The notes: generated by a model from the letters alone, not told the origin. A DNA stretch of 55,023 nucleotides from JAJAZB01 sp964244295 (GCA_964244295.1 CAXTIG010000047.1:1-55023); one strand, 5' to 3'. Positions 38,358-47,672 are shown, counted from the first letter of the stretch. Translations and numbers: made by a program.

Positions 38358-39131
38358 TTGAAAACCAAACAGGAAATCGTCGAAAACTGGCTACCGCGCT
38401 ACACGGGGATGCCGCTGGAGTACTTCCGGCCCTACGTGTTGCTGACCAATTTTCACAACTACGTCGAGATGTTCGCCGAGAAATTCGGGGTGCCGGTCAA
38501 CGGGGCCGGGAAACCGATGCAGACGGCCTCGGCGGGCAACATCACCATCATCAACTTCGGTATGGGCAGCGCGATGGCCGCCACGGTGATGGACCTGATC
38601 TCGGCGGTGAAACCCAAAGCGGCGCTGTTTTTGGGCAAGGCGGGCGGACTGAAACGGCACACGCTCCTCGGCGACCTCGTGCTGCCCATCGCTGCTATTC
38701 GCGGCGAGGGAACCAGCAACGACTACATGCGCCCCGAAATTCCGGCGCTGCCCTCGTTCCGGCTGCAACGCTCGGTGTCGTCGATGATCAAAAAACACAA
38801 CCTCGACTACTGGACCGGCACCGTGTACACGACCAACCGCCGGGTGTGGGAGCACGACGAGGAATTCAAGAAATACCTTCAGGAAATCCGGGCGATGGCG
38901 ATCGACATGGAAACGGCCACGATTTTCACCGTCGGGTTTATCAACGAAATCCCCCACGGGGCGCTGTTACTCATTTCCGACAACCCGATGATTCCCGACG
39001 GGGTGAAAACCGAAGAAAGCGACCGCCGGGTAACGACCAATTTCGTCGATAAACACCTCCAAATCGGCATCGACGCCCTCGAAGAACTCGCCTCCTCCGG
39101 CGAGTCGGTGAAGCATTTGCGGTTTGAGTAG
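38358..39131 (+). CDS. amn: AMP nucleosidase
   Basis: 257 residues from a TTG codon, the length of the short Bacteroidetes AMP nucleosidases (E. coli Amn has an additional N-terminal domain). It is a nucleoside phosphorylase fold: ITIINFGMGSAMAATVMDLI, FLGKAGGLKRH, and the C-terminal MAIDMETATIFTVGFI, then ISDNPMIPDGVKTEES. It hydrolyses AMP to adenine and ribose 5-phosphate. It lies divergently beside the HsdR-N-like gene with a hairpin and tandem repeat in its leader. A shared imperfect terminator separates it from the convergent TPR gene. Confidence 0.88.
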   Translation: MKTKQEIVENWLPRYTGMPLEYFRPYVLLTNFHNYVEMFAEKFGVPVNGAGKPMQTASAGNITIINFGMGSAMAATVMDLISAVKPKAALFLGKAGGLKRHTLLGDLVLPIAAIRGEGTSNDYMRPEIPALPSFRLQRSVSSMIKKHNLDYWTGTVYTTNRRVWEHDEEFKKYLQEIRAMAIDMETATIFTVGFINEIPHGALLLISDNPMIPDGVKTEESDRRVTTNFVDKHLQIGIDALEELASSGESVKHLRFE

Positions 39132-39136
39132 GCTTT

Positions 39137-39219
39137 GTGAGAAGTAAAAAGTAAGAGCTGAGATGTTGAAGCGGAAATCTCTGCTTTTCACAGATCAGCT
39201 CTTACTATTTACCTCTCAC
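39137..39219. terminator. 25-bp imperfect hairpin between convergent genes
   Basis: GTGAGAAGTAAAAAGTAAGAG... (39137-39161) pairs with 39195-39219 with two mismatches. Symmetric placement between amn and the TPR gene suggests a bidirectional terminator. Confidence 0.6.
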
Positions 39220-39224
39220 CAGAC

Positions 39225-40604
39225 TCAATTACAATAATCCCGAATGGCCGTATACGCGGCGGCGTAACCCAGTTCACCCGACTTGGAAAGGTCGAGGCAG
39301 CCGCCGTTGGCGTCGCCCTGGCTGTGGAGGATGATGCCCCGCACGTAGTACGCTTCGGCCATTTTCGGGTTGAGCAAAATCGCATTGGCGCAGTCCTGAA
39401 TGGCCCCGGCCTGGTCGCCGGTTTGCGAGCGGGTCAGGCCGCGCGTAAAGTAGGCCGAGGCAAAGGTGGGGGCCAGTTCGATGGCGCGGTTGTAATCGAT
39501 CATCGCGTTTTTAGCATCCCCGGCGCGGCTGCGACTCAGGCCCCGGGCGTAGTACGCTTCGGCGCGGTTGGCCGACAACTCGCTCATGTGGCTCTTGTTC
39601 TGAACGGCGTTGCGCAGGTTATCGAGAATGTCTTTCGAGATGGGACCGGAAAAAGCGGCTTTGGCAATCACCGGGTTGTTGAATTCCACCGCACGGGTGA
39701 GGTCCTGCTGGGCTTCTTTCAACATCCCTTGCTGGCTCCGGGCGAAGCCCCGCCCGTAGTACGCCGCCGGGCTGTTGGGGTCGAGGTTGACGGCCTGATC
39801 GAAATCGGTCAGCGCGCCCTTGCTATCGTCCATTTGCCCTTTGGCGTAGCCCCGGTTGTACCAGGCGTCGGCATCCTGGGGGTTAAGTTCGATGGCCTTC
39901 GAGTAATCGGCCACGGCTCCCTTGTAATTGGCCAGTTTCAGGTTGGCCAGTCCCCGGCCCGCGAAGGCTTTAGCTTGCTTAGGGCTGAGGTCGATGGCCT
40001 TCGTAAAGTCGGGAATGCTGCCCGCGTAGTCGTCGAGTTTGAGCTTGCACACCCCCCGCGAGTAGTAGGCCTGCACGTTGTCGGGGCTGAGTTCGATGGT
40101 TTTGGTAAAATCCTGGAGCGCCGTTCGGTAGCCTTCGAGTTTGCTGCGGCTCAGGCCCCGGTTGTAGTAAGCCTGGGGGTCGTCGGGGGCGAGTTCGATG
40201 GCGCGGTTGTAGTCTTGCAGGGCGGCGCGGTGGTCGTCCTGCCTGCTTTTGCTGTTGCCCCGCGCCAGGTAACTCAGGGCGTCTTTCGAGTTGATTTCGA
40301 TGGCCCGGTCGAAGTCGAGAATAGCCCCCCGGTGGTCGCGGAGGTTGGCTTTGGCCCAGCCCCGGTTGTAGTACGAGGGGGCATTGTCGGGACTCATCGC
40401 GATGGCCTGGTTAAACGATTGCAGGGCGGCGGTAAAATCGCCCGACTTGCTTTTTTCAAGCCCTGATTTAAAATAGTCTTCGGCGGTTTGGGCCGTGGCT
40501 ACGTCATTTCCCAGCGTGACCAGCAGCAACGCGGCGGGCAACAGGAAACCGGTTCTGATTCGTGCAAAAGCTAAACTAGATGAAGTGAGAAAAAATAAGT
40601 TCAT
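39225..40604 (-). CDS. Exported TPR-repeat protein
   Basis: 459 residues. A signal peptide (about 1-39, GFLLPAALLLVTLGNDVATA ending in QT) is followed by about ten tandem TPR units (40-440). These carry the repeated core (A)xxYYxRGxxKxxxxDxxGAxxDFxxAIELxP; examples are SYYNRGWAKANLRDHRGA and AYYSRGVCKLKLDDYAGS. The repeat array forms a protein-binding superhelix, here periplasmic or on the outer membrane. There is no other domain. Partners are unknown, and it seems to be transcribed alone. Confidence 0.85.
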   Translation of the reverse strand: MNLFFLTSSSLAFARIRTGFLLPAALLLVTLGNDVATAQTAEDYFKSGLEKSKSGDFTAALQSFNQAIAMSPDNAPSYYNRGWAKANLRDHRGAILDFDRAIEINSKDALSYLARGNSKSRQDDHRAALQDYNRAIELAPDDPQAYYNRGLSRSKLEGYRTALQDFTKTIELSPDNVQAYYSRGVCKLKLDDYAGSIPDFTKAIDLSPKQAKAFAGRGLANLKLANYKGAVADYSKAIELNPQDADAWYNRGYAKGQMDDSKGALTDFDQAVNLDPNSPAAYYGRGFARSQQGMLKEAQQDLTRAVEFNNPVIAKAAFSGPISKDILDNLRNAVQNKSHMSELSANRAEAYYARGLSRSRAGDAKNAMIDYNRAIELAPTFASAYFTRGLTRSQTGDQAGAIQDCANAILLNPKMAEAYYVRGIILHSQGDANGGCLDLSKSGELGYAAAYTAIRDYCN

Positions 40605-40839
40605 GGGCGATTTAGGCAGGTAAAGTAGGTTGGGAGGTCGGAAAGGATTTCAAAAATGCAAAAAAACCGTTAACCCCGGTGCCGGGAGCAACGTTAAATT
40701 TTGCCCGCCACAACGAAAGAAGCAAAAATACGTGGCGGTGGCCGGAACTAACTCCGTGGGCCTGAGGACTGGGTAGCGCTTCGGGCTGAAATACTTCGTC
40801 GAAACCGCTAACTAGTGACCGGATTAGGGCGAAGGATAC

Positions 40840-40847
40840 TATTTTTG
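40840..40847 (+). promoter_or_regulatory. -7 promoter element TATTTTTG
   Basis: Exact match to TAnnTTTG, 45 bases before the ATG at 40893. It favours that ATG over the in-frame GTG at 40815, which would lie upstream of the transcription start. Confidence 0.45.
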
Positions 40848-40892
40848 CTCGAAATTAAAGGGAAAGTTGGGCGTAAATTAAATAAATGCCGG

Positions 40893-42596
40893 ATGACAGG
40901 ATTGCCAAACAGTAAAAAAACAGGTAGTGGGTATGGTCAAATTGGGGTGATTGCTGCTCTTTTTTTTCCGATTGGCTGGCTGGTTTACACGGTGTGGCGG
41001 TACGCGCTCAACGTACCCATCGAAGACGATTTCTTCTGTCTTTTTGAAGACTGGCATCACATCGCCGATTCACCCGGTGCCGCCGCGAAGATCACCTCGG
41101 TGGTTAAGCAATACGGTTTTACCGAACACCGCCCGGCCGTGATACGCCTGATGGCGGGTACGATACTCACCGTTACCGGTCAGATCGATTGCCGGGTATT
41201 TATCGCCCTGGGGGTAGGGTGGCTGGGGTGGTTGTTGTGGGATTTCTACCGGTTTTTCCGCCAGCAATTGGGCGTATCACTCGTCTATTTTATCCCCGTA
41301 GTTTGGCTGTTTATGCAGCCGCAGCATCTGCACCGGGCGCTACTGTGGCCCAGCTCCCACAGCATCAACGTGCTGGTGATTCTGGTTGGATTCTGGATTT
41401 TGCGCGCCCTCGCGTTTGGCCATCGGCCCGGATTTTGGCTGGCTTGCGCGCTGACGGTCGTGGCCCCGTTCGTGATGAGCCACGGGCTGTTCGTGGGCTG
41501 GTTTGGGGTGCTGCTGCTGGCGTACCAGCGCCGCTCCCGCGCAGCGCTTGCGTACGGGGCGTTGGTGATTGGTCTCACGGTGGCGTATTTTGCCGGGTAT
41601 CATTCCGAATTTACCCCAAAATACTCCGAAGGAATCGGGCAGTACGTGTACCGATTTACGCTCCTGCTCGGTGGTTTTGTCAACGTCAACGAAGTCGATC
41701 ACGCCCTGCGATTTTCATGGTTCAGCGTCGGTGTTGGCTTGCTGGTGTTGGGTACGTACCTGGTGCTGTCGTGGCAAGTGGTTACGGGTTCGCAACCCCG
41801 TGACTCGCCGGTGGCCCGGTCTGAGCAGTTTCTGGTGGTGTGCGGAGGCTGGTTGTTGCTCACCCTTCTGGCACTGACCGTCAGCCGCTTTACGTATTCC
41901 GAAGAAATGTTTTTGCAAAACCGGTATTTGATTCTGCCCGTTGTGCTGGCGTGTTTGGTGTACGTCTGGGTCATTAAAAGTGCCCCCCCCGCGCTGCGTC
42001 GTGCGGTGGGGCTGGCCAGCGGGGGCGTGGCCATCGTGCTCTGGGGATGGCACCAGTACCAGGCCGTGTATAGGCTGGATCGGATGTACGATACCCTGAC
42101 CGCCAGCGCCTTCGAGGCGCAACGGTACGGAACCTGGGGAATGTACCACACGCAGGACAAGTACGAAGCGCGCCTCAAAAGCGTCACCCAGGAGATGCGG
42201 AGGCGCGGAGAATACCAGTTTCCGGCTGCTGGGTTCCCCGTACACCACTCCCAATTGCGCGGCGATTCCACCGTTCGCCGCACGCCGGTTTTCATCCGCG
42301 AGGTAGCACCGCAGCGGGTAACGGAGCTAACGAGTCAAGGCATTCCCTTGCTGGAAAAGGACCGAGTCTTTTTTCTGTTCGATTCGCCGGAACGGATGTA
42401 CCTGTTGCCCGCACAGCGCAAACCGGGGGGCCACCGCAAGTACCTTTCTATGGGACAGCGGTATCACGCAACCGACTTTGGGCAGCGCGTGGAGTGGGGG
42501 CGTCTGCCAGCCGCTACGTATTCCCTCTGGCTGGGGGTCGGGCGGCAAGGGCAGTTCCGATGGTATCCAACCGATCAACGCCTGCGGCTTCCTTGA
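40893..42596 (+). CDS. Multi-pass membrane protein, GT-C-like
   Basis: 567 residues from the ATG at 40893. About ten hydrophobic helices span residues 15-400 (IGVIAALFFPIGWLVYTVW, ALGVGWLGWLLWDFYRFF, LLVLGTYLVLSW and others). The first loop has NVPIEDDFFCLFEDWHHIAD: an acidic D-D pair after helix 1, the position of the catalytic acid in GT-C glycosyltransferases that use lipid-linked sugars. The C-terminal 160 residues are soluble and probably periplasmic. A role in polysaccharide or lipid glycosylation is an inference from topology. The next gene starts 23 bases later on the same strand. Confidence 0.6.
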   Translation: MTGLPNSKKTGSGYGQIGVIAALFFPIGWLVYTVWRYALNVPIEDDFFCLFEDWHHIADSPGAAAKITSVVKQYGFTEHRPAVIRLMAGTILTVTGQIDCRVFIALGVGWLGWLLWDFYRFFRQQLGVSLVYFIPVVWLFMQPQHLHRALLWPSSHSINVLVILVGFWILRALAFGHRPGFWLACALTVVAPFVMSHGLFVGWFGVLLLAYQRRSRAALAYGALVIGLTVAYFAGYHSEFTPKYSEGIGQYVYRFTLLLGGFVNVNEVDHALRFSWFSVGVGLLVLGTYLVLSWQVVTGSQPRDSPVARSEQFLVVCGGWLLLTLLALTVSRFTYSEEMFLQNRYLILPVVLACLVYVWVIKSAPPALRRAVGLASGGVAIVLWGWHQYQAVYRLDRMYDTLTASAFEAQRYGTWGMYHTQDKYEARLKSVTQEMRRRGEYQFPAAGFPVHHSQLRGDSTVRRTPVFIREVAPQRVTELTSQGIPLLEKDRVFFLFDSPERMYLLPAQRKPGGHRKYLSMGQRYHATDFGQRVEWGRLPAATYSLWLGVGRQGQFRWYPTDQRLRLP

Positions 42597-42619
42597 CTTT
42601 GATCACGCTCCCTCCAACC

Positions 42620-43237
42620 ATGCTGCGCATTCTGATTGCCGACGACCACCGGCTGCTGGCCGAAACCCTGGCCGAGTCGCTCTCCGCCGACCCGGACTTC
42701 GAGGTGATTGGCCTGGCCAATCATCCCGCCCAACTCCAGCCTGCCCTGACCCGCCTCGCGCCCGACTTGCTGCTCCTCGACCTGTACTTTGGCGACGAGG
42801 TACGCGACCTGAGTCTGGCCCGGCACCTGCGGGCGGCTTTTCCCAGCCTGAACATCGTGCTGCTCACCGGCGAAATTCACAAAACTGCCTTCATCCGCGA
42901 AGCCTATCAAATCGGCCTGGCGGGCTACCTGAGCAAATCGACCCCGACCGGCGACCTAAAGACGGAACTGAAAAAAGCGGCGCGGGGCGAGCGGGTCTTC
43001 AGCCCCGACGTGCTGAAGGCCCTCTTGCCCGACCAGGCTCCCCCGAAACTCACCCCGATGGAATCCGCCATCCTCGACCGGATCCACCTGGGCATGAAAC
43101 GCGCCGCCATCTGTGAAGACCTCGGCATCCGGGCACCCAGTACCTACGATACGCACACCCAGCACCTGAAGGAAAAATTTGGGGCTAAATCAACGAACGA
43201 ATTGCTGAGGAAGGCTACCGAAATGGGCTGTATCTGA
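42620..43237 (+). CDS. NarL/LuxR-type response regulator
   Basis: 205 residues from MLRILIADDHRLLAETLAES. The receiver domain has D8-D9, phospho-acceptor D54 (LLLLDLYFGDE), a switch Thr in LLTGE and Lys in YLSKST. The C-terminal HTH (about 143-205) is LuxR-like (LTPMESAILDRIHLGMKRAA, STYDTHTQHLKEKFGAKSTN), though the first helix is unusual. The stop lies inside the 3' end of the convergent sensor kinase gene (23-base overlap), and that kinase is its obvious partner. It may be co-transcribed with the membrane protein upstream. Confidence 0.88.
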   Translation: MLRILIADDHRLLAETLAESLSADPDFEVIGLANHPAQLQPALTRLAPDLLLLDLYFGDEVRDLSLARHLRAAFPSLNIVLLTGEIHKTAFIREAYQIGLAGYLSKSTPTGDLKTELKKAARGERVFSPDVLKALLPDQAPPKLTPMESAILDRIHLGMKRAAICEDLGIRAPSTYDTHTQHLKEKFGAKSTNELLRKATEMGCI

Positions 43238-45125
43238 CCGGCAGTTCGGGCAGGGGAACCTCGTCGGCGACGGATTCGCCGACGAGGTGCGCATGCGGCA
43301 CCCGAATGCGCACCGTGGTACCCACGCCCGGAACACTCTCCACGCCAAACGTACCCCGGAGTTTGCGAACCACCAACTGCCGGGTGCTACCGAAACCGTG
43401 CCCTTCGCGCCGAGTCCGGGAGTCGAAACCCCGCCCGTTGTCGCGCATGAGCAGGTGCAGAGTGGTCGGCTCCCAGACCAGTTCGAGCCAGGCGGCCGAA
43501 GCGGCGGCGTGGCGCACCACGTTGTTGAGCAGTTCCAGCCCAACCAGGTACAGCTCAAACTCCATTCGTTCCTCCAGGCGACGCTCCTCGCCGGTCGAGC
43601 TAAACTGAATCCGGGTGGCCTTCAACGAATTGAAGTTAGCCACGCTCTCCTCCAGGGCGGCCCGCAGGCCCTGCCGGTCGAGTACTTCGGGCAGCAGGCT
43701 GCGGGCCAGGGTGCGGAGTTCGCGGTCGGCTTCGTCGAGGCGCTGCGTCATTTCTTCAAAAACGTTTCGTTCAGTCGGGGTAAACCGGGCCTCGCGGAGG
43801 GTGCCCAGTTTTCCTCTCAAATACGTAATCGTATTCCCAAACAAATTGTGTAACACCACCGAAAGCCACTCGCGCTCTTCCTTGCGGCCCCCCAGGTGCG
43901 AGCGCAGCAAGTCGATTTTCTTCCGCTTTCGCTCCTGCCGGAGGCTTTCGGCAAACCCCAGCGACAGCAGCATGATTTCGCCCACCGAACCCAACTGCAC
44001 GGCATTGTGGACGAAAAAGTAAGTTCCCGGTAGCCAGCCCAGCCGGTTGAGCAGTACCAGCACCACCCCGCCCAGGAACACGCCCGTGCCGAGCAGGTAG
44101 TAAACCGAGGGCCGGTACCCCTGCGCCATCCGCCAGGCACTCGTGCCGAGCAAACTCAGGTACAGCACCAGCGGCACGAAAAAATTGAACGCCAGTAAAA
44201 CCCAGTTGGGTACGCCGAGCAGCGTCAGCAGCGCGAAAAGCAGCACGTTGCCCACCCACACGCCCGTCAGCAGACGGCCCAGCAGGGTGCCTTCCGGAAC
44301 TTTCAGGCCCAAGCGGTAGAACCGAAGCACGAAAACGCTGCCCAGGGCCAGGATTCCGTTGAGCAGCGTGAGGTACTGTTGCTGCCAGTACGGGTGGTAC
44401 ACCAGCACGAAACGCTCGGCGAAATTGCCATTGCCGCGCAGCAACTCGCACCATCCGAACGAAACCAAATACAGGCTGAAAAACAGGTAGCCCGGATCGC
44501 GCGTGTAGAAAAAGAAAATCAGGTGGTACACCGCGATGATGCCCAGAAACCCGAAATAAAACCCCAGCCAGAGCGCAAAATCAGTCGATTCCCGGTAAAA
44601 AGCCTGCTGCTCGTACACGTTGAGCGGGAAAATTTTGCTGGCCATGCCATCGGCGCGCAAGTACACCGTGCGTACCTGGCCCGGCAGAATGCGCAGCGGA
44701 AAAACGTAGTGGGGGGTGGGTAGCGGACGGTGGGCGGCCCCCCGGGCGTTGCCCGCCAGGGTTTGAGTCAGGAGGTGGGTCCGCTCGTCCAGCACGAACA
44801 AATCCACGTGGCGGAACGGGGAGTAGCCCAGTTCGAGCAGATACCGGCGTTCGGGGTCAGTACCCTCGTTGCGAAGTTGGGTGCGAAACCAGAATACCGA
44901 AGGCGAGTACCCGAACGAGGGGGTCTCGGCCCGGCTCCGCCGGAAGTTCGGGCTGCGCAGGGCCTGGGCCAGGGTAAGGGTTCGGGTGGAGTCTTCGAGG
45001 TAATCCACCTGGGGGCCGAGGGTGTAGCGGGATTGCCGATCGTGAAGTGAAACGACGGGTACCTGAGCCAGGGCACTGCAAGCCCCGGCAAGCAGGCCCG
45101 GCACCAGCCAGCGTAAGCGGTTCAT
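43215..45125 (-). CDS. 7TMR-DISM sensor histidine kinase
   Basis: 636 residues from MNRLRWLVPGLLAGACSALA (start 45125). A signal peptide is followed by a periplasmic 7TMR-DISMED2 domain (about 30-170), seven membrane helices (about 180-385), a NarX-like dimerisation helix (SVVLHNLFGNTITYLRGKLG) with the phosphorylated His in VLHN, and a HATPase domain: N-box ELLNNVVRHA, G1 DNGRGFD, G2 GHGFG. This is a standard extracytoplasmic ligand sensor. Its 3' end overlaps the partner response regulator tail to tail. The start faces the envelope gene cluster at 45532 across 406 bases, so control of that cluster is possible. Confidence 0.88.
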   Translation of the reverse strand: MNRLRWLVPGLLAGACSALAQVPVVSLHDRQSRYTLGPQVDYLEDSTRTLTLAQALRSPNFRRSRAETPSFGYSPSVFWFRTQLRNEGTDPERRYLLELGYSPFRHVDLFVLDERTHLLTQTLAGNARGAAHRPLPTPHYVFPLRILPGQVRTVYLRADGMASKIFPLNVYEQQAFYRESTDFALWLGFYFGFLGIIAVYHLIFFFYTRDPGYLFFSLYLVSFGWCELLRGNGNFAERFVLVYHPYWQQQYLTLLNGILALGSVFVLRFYRLGLKVPEGTLLGRLLTGVWVGNVLLFALLTLLGVPNWVLLAFNFFVPLVLYLSLLGTSAWRMAQGYRPSVYYLLGTGVFLGGVVLVLLNRLGWLPGTYFFVHNAVQLGSVGEIMLLSLGFAESLRQERKRKKIDLLRSHLGGRKEEREWLSVVLHNLFGNTITYLRGKLGTLREARFTPTERNVFEEMTQRLDEADRELRTLARSLLPEVLDRQGLRAALEESVANFNSLKATRIQFSSTGEERRLEERMEFELYLVGLELLNNVVRHAAASAAWLELVWEPTTLHLLMRDNGRGFDSRTRREGHGFGSTRQLVVRKLRGTFGVESVPGVGTTVRIRVPHAHLVGESVADEVPLPELPVRYSPFR

Positions 45126-45531
45126 GAGAGAGGGGTAGTGGTGTGGCAAATCGGACGAACAACGCGTGAAAAATCGGGAATCAACCGAGCGGATTCAGCA
45201 ACCTCCTGGCCCGATTCCGGGCATTTTTAAGGGAAAGCAAGGACTCGCTCCGGCTATTTTTAGTTTCCGAAGATGCACTCTTTCGTCGAATCCGTTCGGG
45301 CAACTTCACGAAACCCGGTTTTTTCTCCACGAAACCGCCCTTTTGCTCAACGAGGAAAAACGGGTAGCGGAAATTGCTACCCGTTTCTTAAAAACTTGCT
45401 ACCAAATCGGCTGAAAACCTGGATTGAAAATGCCGGTCTACCGCCGGAGTTTTGGGGTGTACTCTGACCGGCCCCCTCCGGGAAGGCCCGGTGGAGTGCT
45501 TTCATCTTTTCCCCCTTCAATCTCTCCTCCC
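45126..45531. other. 406-bp divergent gap before the envelope cluster
   Basis: No gene seen. GGCTATTTTTAG at about 45252-45263 resembles a -7 element and recurs (as GCTATTTTT) near 47811 and 47973 before later genes of the cluster. A hairpin (45358-45386) lies between this element and the first start codon. Confidence 0.4.
45358..45386 (+). terminator. Leader hairpin before the envelope cluster
   Basis: AAACGGGTAGC (45358-45368) pairs exactly with GCTACCCGTTT (45376-45386) around a 7-base loop, followed by CTTAAAAAC. It lies 146 bases before the first gene and could act as an attenuator, or end a short upstream transcript. Confidence 0.45.
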
Positions 45532-46083
45532 ATGTTCAAGTCTATCCGCATTTCTGTCCTCAAAAAAGGCGCGTTCCCGGTGTTACTGGCCGCTGCTCTG
45601 GTGCTGAGCGGACTTTCCGAAAGTCGCGCCCAGGCCTTCGGGAGTGGTACCAAATTCATCAGCGCCGGGCTTCGACTACAAAATTATTTTACCCCGATTT
45701 TCGCCTCCGCCGAATTTGCCGTATCCGAAAAAATTGGCGTGGGTGGGCAGTTTTGGTTTGCTTCGCGGAACGGGGTGAGCATTTTTGCCCCCGGCGCATT
45801 CGGCAACTACCACTTCCCGATCAACAACGAAAAGCTGGACGTGTACGCCGGGGCGGGGCTTAATTTCTGGCGGGTTTCGTACCGGGATTATTACTACGGG
45901 TACTCATCGGCGAGTACGACGTTTACGACCTTCGGAATTCAGGGCGGTGCGCGCTACTTCTTCTCCGACAACTGGGGTGTATTGGGCCAGCTCAACCTCG
46001 ACTTCGTCTCGAACAGCAATTATTACGACGATGCCAGTAGCACCAACGCCGTGCTTACCGTCGGGGCCACCTACAAATTCTAA
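45532..46083 (+). CDS. Outer-membrane beta-barrel protein
   Basis: 183 residues from MFKSIRISVLKKGAFPVLLA. The signal peptide ends near ESRAQ. The rest alternates hydrophobic and polar residues in short strands with aromatic girdles (KFISAGLRLQNYFTPIFASA, SEKIGVGGQFWFAS, YAGAGLNFWRVSYRDYYYGY) and ends in VLTVGATYKF, a C-terminal Phe typical of OMP insertion. It is the size of a small 8-stranded barrel. It is the first gene of the seven-gene cluster and is preceded by a pyrimidine-rich leader. Function unknown. Confidence 0.78.
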   Translation: MFKSIRISVLKKGAFPVLLAAALVLSGLSESRAQAFGSGTKFISAGLRLQNYFTPIFASAEFAVSEKIGVGGQFWFASRNGVSIFAPGAFGNYHFPINNEKLDVYAGAGLNFWRVSYRDYYYGYSSASTTFTTFGIQGGARYFFSDNWGVLGQLNLDFVSNSNYYDDASSTNAVLTVGATYKF

Positions 46084-46143
46084 CCACTCTCAGAGCGCCC
46101 CGGCGTTCCGTTCGATCTTGGGACTGAACAACCCTTTTACCCG

Positions 46144-46172
46144 ACACCCCGCCGGGGTTCCTGGCGGGGTGT
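46144..46172 (+). terminator. Hairpin after the first barrel gene
   Basis: ACACCCCGCC (46144-46153), 9-base loop, GGCGGGGTGT (46163-46172), then TTCTCCC. Stem perfect, T-tract short. Confidence 0.6.
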
Positions 46173-46286
46173 TTCTCCCGTTGATTTTTACGAACCGGGC
46201 TTCGCCGGGCCAGTGAAAGGTGGGCTACGCCCAGCAGTTAGTTTCCCAACTTTTATTTTTTCAAATCCAAAATCCCTCTCCTTGAT

Positions 46287-46982
46287 ATGAAAATCCCTAC
46301 GGTAGTTCAACGACACCTTTTTGCCACGGGCGGCCTGCTGGCCGTGGTCTTGCTCACGGGCGCTTGCAAAAAAAACGAGACCGTGGACCTATCGAAAGGT
46401 TTTTCGGTGAAAGTCCAGGAAATCGTACCCCAGAAAATTATGGATGACCTCCGGGCTAAAGGCTTGGTTATCAATGAAGGCCAACAACCTGCCACGTTGG
46501 AGGGAATCTACGTGATTAGTCCCAATACCCTCAAGGCGTCGACGCAGACCTCCGACGTCGCTGGCACCACCTACACGACTCAGCGCGTCCGGTTGTACAA
46601 TCAAAACAGCACCGACCAATCCATCAAACTGGATTGGAAAGAAAGCGTGTCGGGCGGGAACGGCATCGGAGGCTACGTGGCCGGCAACGGGAATCTGTTC
46701 ACCGTTTTTACCGAATCGAACGACACCTACGGGGCAACGACTACCTACAAAACCCTGCGGGTGTATTCGGGCGAACTGACCAGCGCCGGAATCAAAAACC
46801 TGCAATGGGCTTTTTACGTCAAAGAAAAAAATGACCCCGGCAACCAGGTCCTCCCCGTGGGTACGACGCGCGTATTCAGCGACGGCGACAACCTGGCCGA
46901 CAAAGCCACCACGTTCCGATTGGCAGCCCGGCAGGAAAACGCGTCCGCGACCCGCGAGTCGACTTCGGGCGAAAAGCCTTGA
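46287..46982 (+). CDS. Lipoprotein, paralogue A of the envelope cluster
   Basis: 231 residues. The signal ends in LTGAC with the lipid cysteine at residue 27, followed by KKNETVDL. No known family. It is clearly paralogous to the gene at 48133: shared blocks are VPQKIMDDLRAKG / IPQALIDTLRKKG, PATLEGIYVISP / PPDLEGIYFVAP, GIGGYVAGNGNLFTVFTESN / GVGGYLAGNGNFFSLFIETN and VLPVGTTRVFSDGDNLADKA / VIPVGTGRVIRDQDGLSERV. The periodic beta-like pattern suggests an extracellular or periplasmic sandwich domain. It lies between two barrel genes, so it may be a barrel-associated surface subunit. Confidence 0.72.
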   Translation: MKIPTVVQRHLFATGGLLAVVLLTGACKKNETVDLSKGFSVKVQEIVPQKIMDDLRAKGLVINEGQQPATLEGIYVISPNTLKASTQTSDVAGTTYTTQRVRLYNQNSTDQSIKLDWKESVSGGNGIGGYVAGNGNLFTVFTESNDTYGATTTYKTLRVYSGELTSAGIKNLQWAFYVKEKNDPGNQVLPVGTTRVFSDGDNLADKATTFRLAARQENASATRESTSGEKP

Positions 46983-47093
46983 ATCCGGGTTAGGCCCGTT
47001 CGGATGAATGGCCCCGAACCGGTGCCTGCGTAGTCCATTTTCTGCCGACGCGCTACCCTTGTCCTTCTCTTTACTCAATTTCCTTTTTCGTGT

Positions 47094-47648
47094 ATGAAAT
47101 CATTCTCAGTGACTCCTCTCTCAGTGACCCTTTTCGCGCTTCTTTTGTCGAGCGGCGTTTCCCAGGCCCAATCCAGGGGCTACCGGCCGTTCAAATTCGA
47201 TATCACCACGGGCTACTCCCGGTTATCGGATGCCGGAGACCTCAGTGGCGGGTTCAACTTTTCGCTCGAACCCAAGTTCAACATCACCGATCAAATCGCT
47301 GCTGGCTTGAAGGTCGAGTTTGCTTTTTTAGGGTTAGCGACCAGTGGCAGTGAGACCCTGTTGGCCGCCACCCAGGGCACTCAACTAACGGGTGAATACT
47401 ATTTTGGCGAAAGCACCGTGCGCCCCTACGTGGGTTTGGGACTGGGCGTATTCAAGAATTACATCTTCTACAGCGACAGTGATACGGACGAAAGCGAGGT
47501 GTACACGGGGGATAGCCAGTTTGGGTTTTCGCCCCGCGCGGGCCTGCAAATCGGACACTTCCGCCTCGGGGCCGAGTACAACCTGGTGAAAGATGCCAAC
47601 TATTTTTCGGTAAAAATCGGAGCCACCATTGGCGGTGGGCGGAAGTAA
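47094..47648 (+). CDS. Outer-membrane beta-barrel protein
   Basis: 184 residues. The signal peptide ends at VSQAQS. Barrel-like strands follow (RPFKFDITTGYSRLSDAG, GFNFSLEPKFNITDQIAAGL, TVRPYVGLGLGVFKNYIFY, AGLQIGHFRLGAEYNLVKD) and it closes with FSVKIGATIGGGRK. The pattern belongs to the OMP_b-brl group. It is similar in size to the barrel at 45532 but not an obvious close paralogue. Flanked by the two lipoprotein paralogues. Confidence 0.76.
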   Translation: MKSFSVTPLSVTLFALLLSSGVSQAQSRGYRPFKFDITTGYSRLSDAGDLSGGFNFSLEPKFNITDQIAAGLKVEFAFLGLATSGSETLLAATQGTQLTGEYYFGESTVRPYVGLGLGVFKNYIFYSDSDTDESEVYTGDSQFGFSPRAGLQIGHFRLGAEYNLVKDANYFSVKIGATIGGGRK

Positions 47649-47672
47649 GCCTTCCAGCAATACGGTACCACG

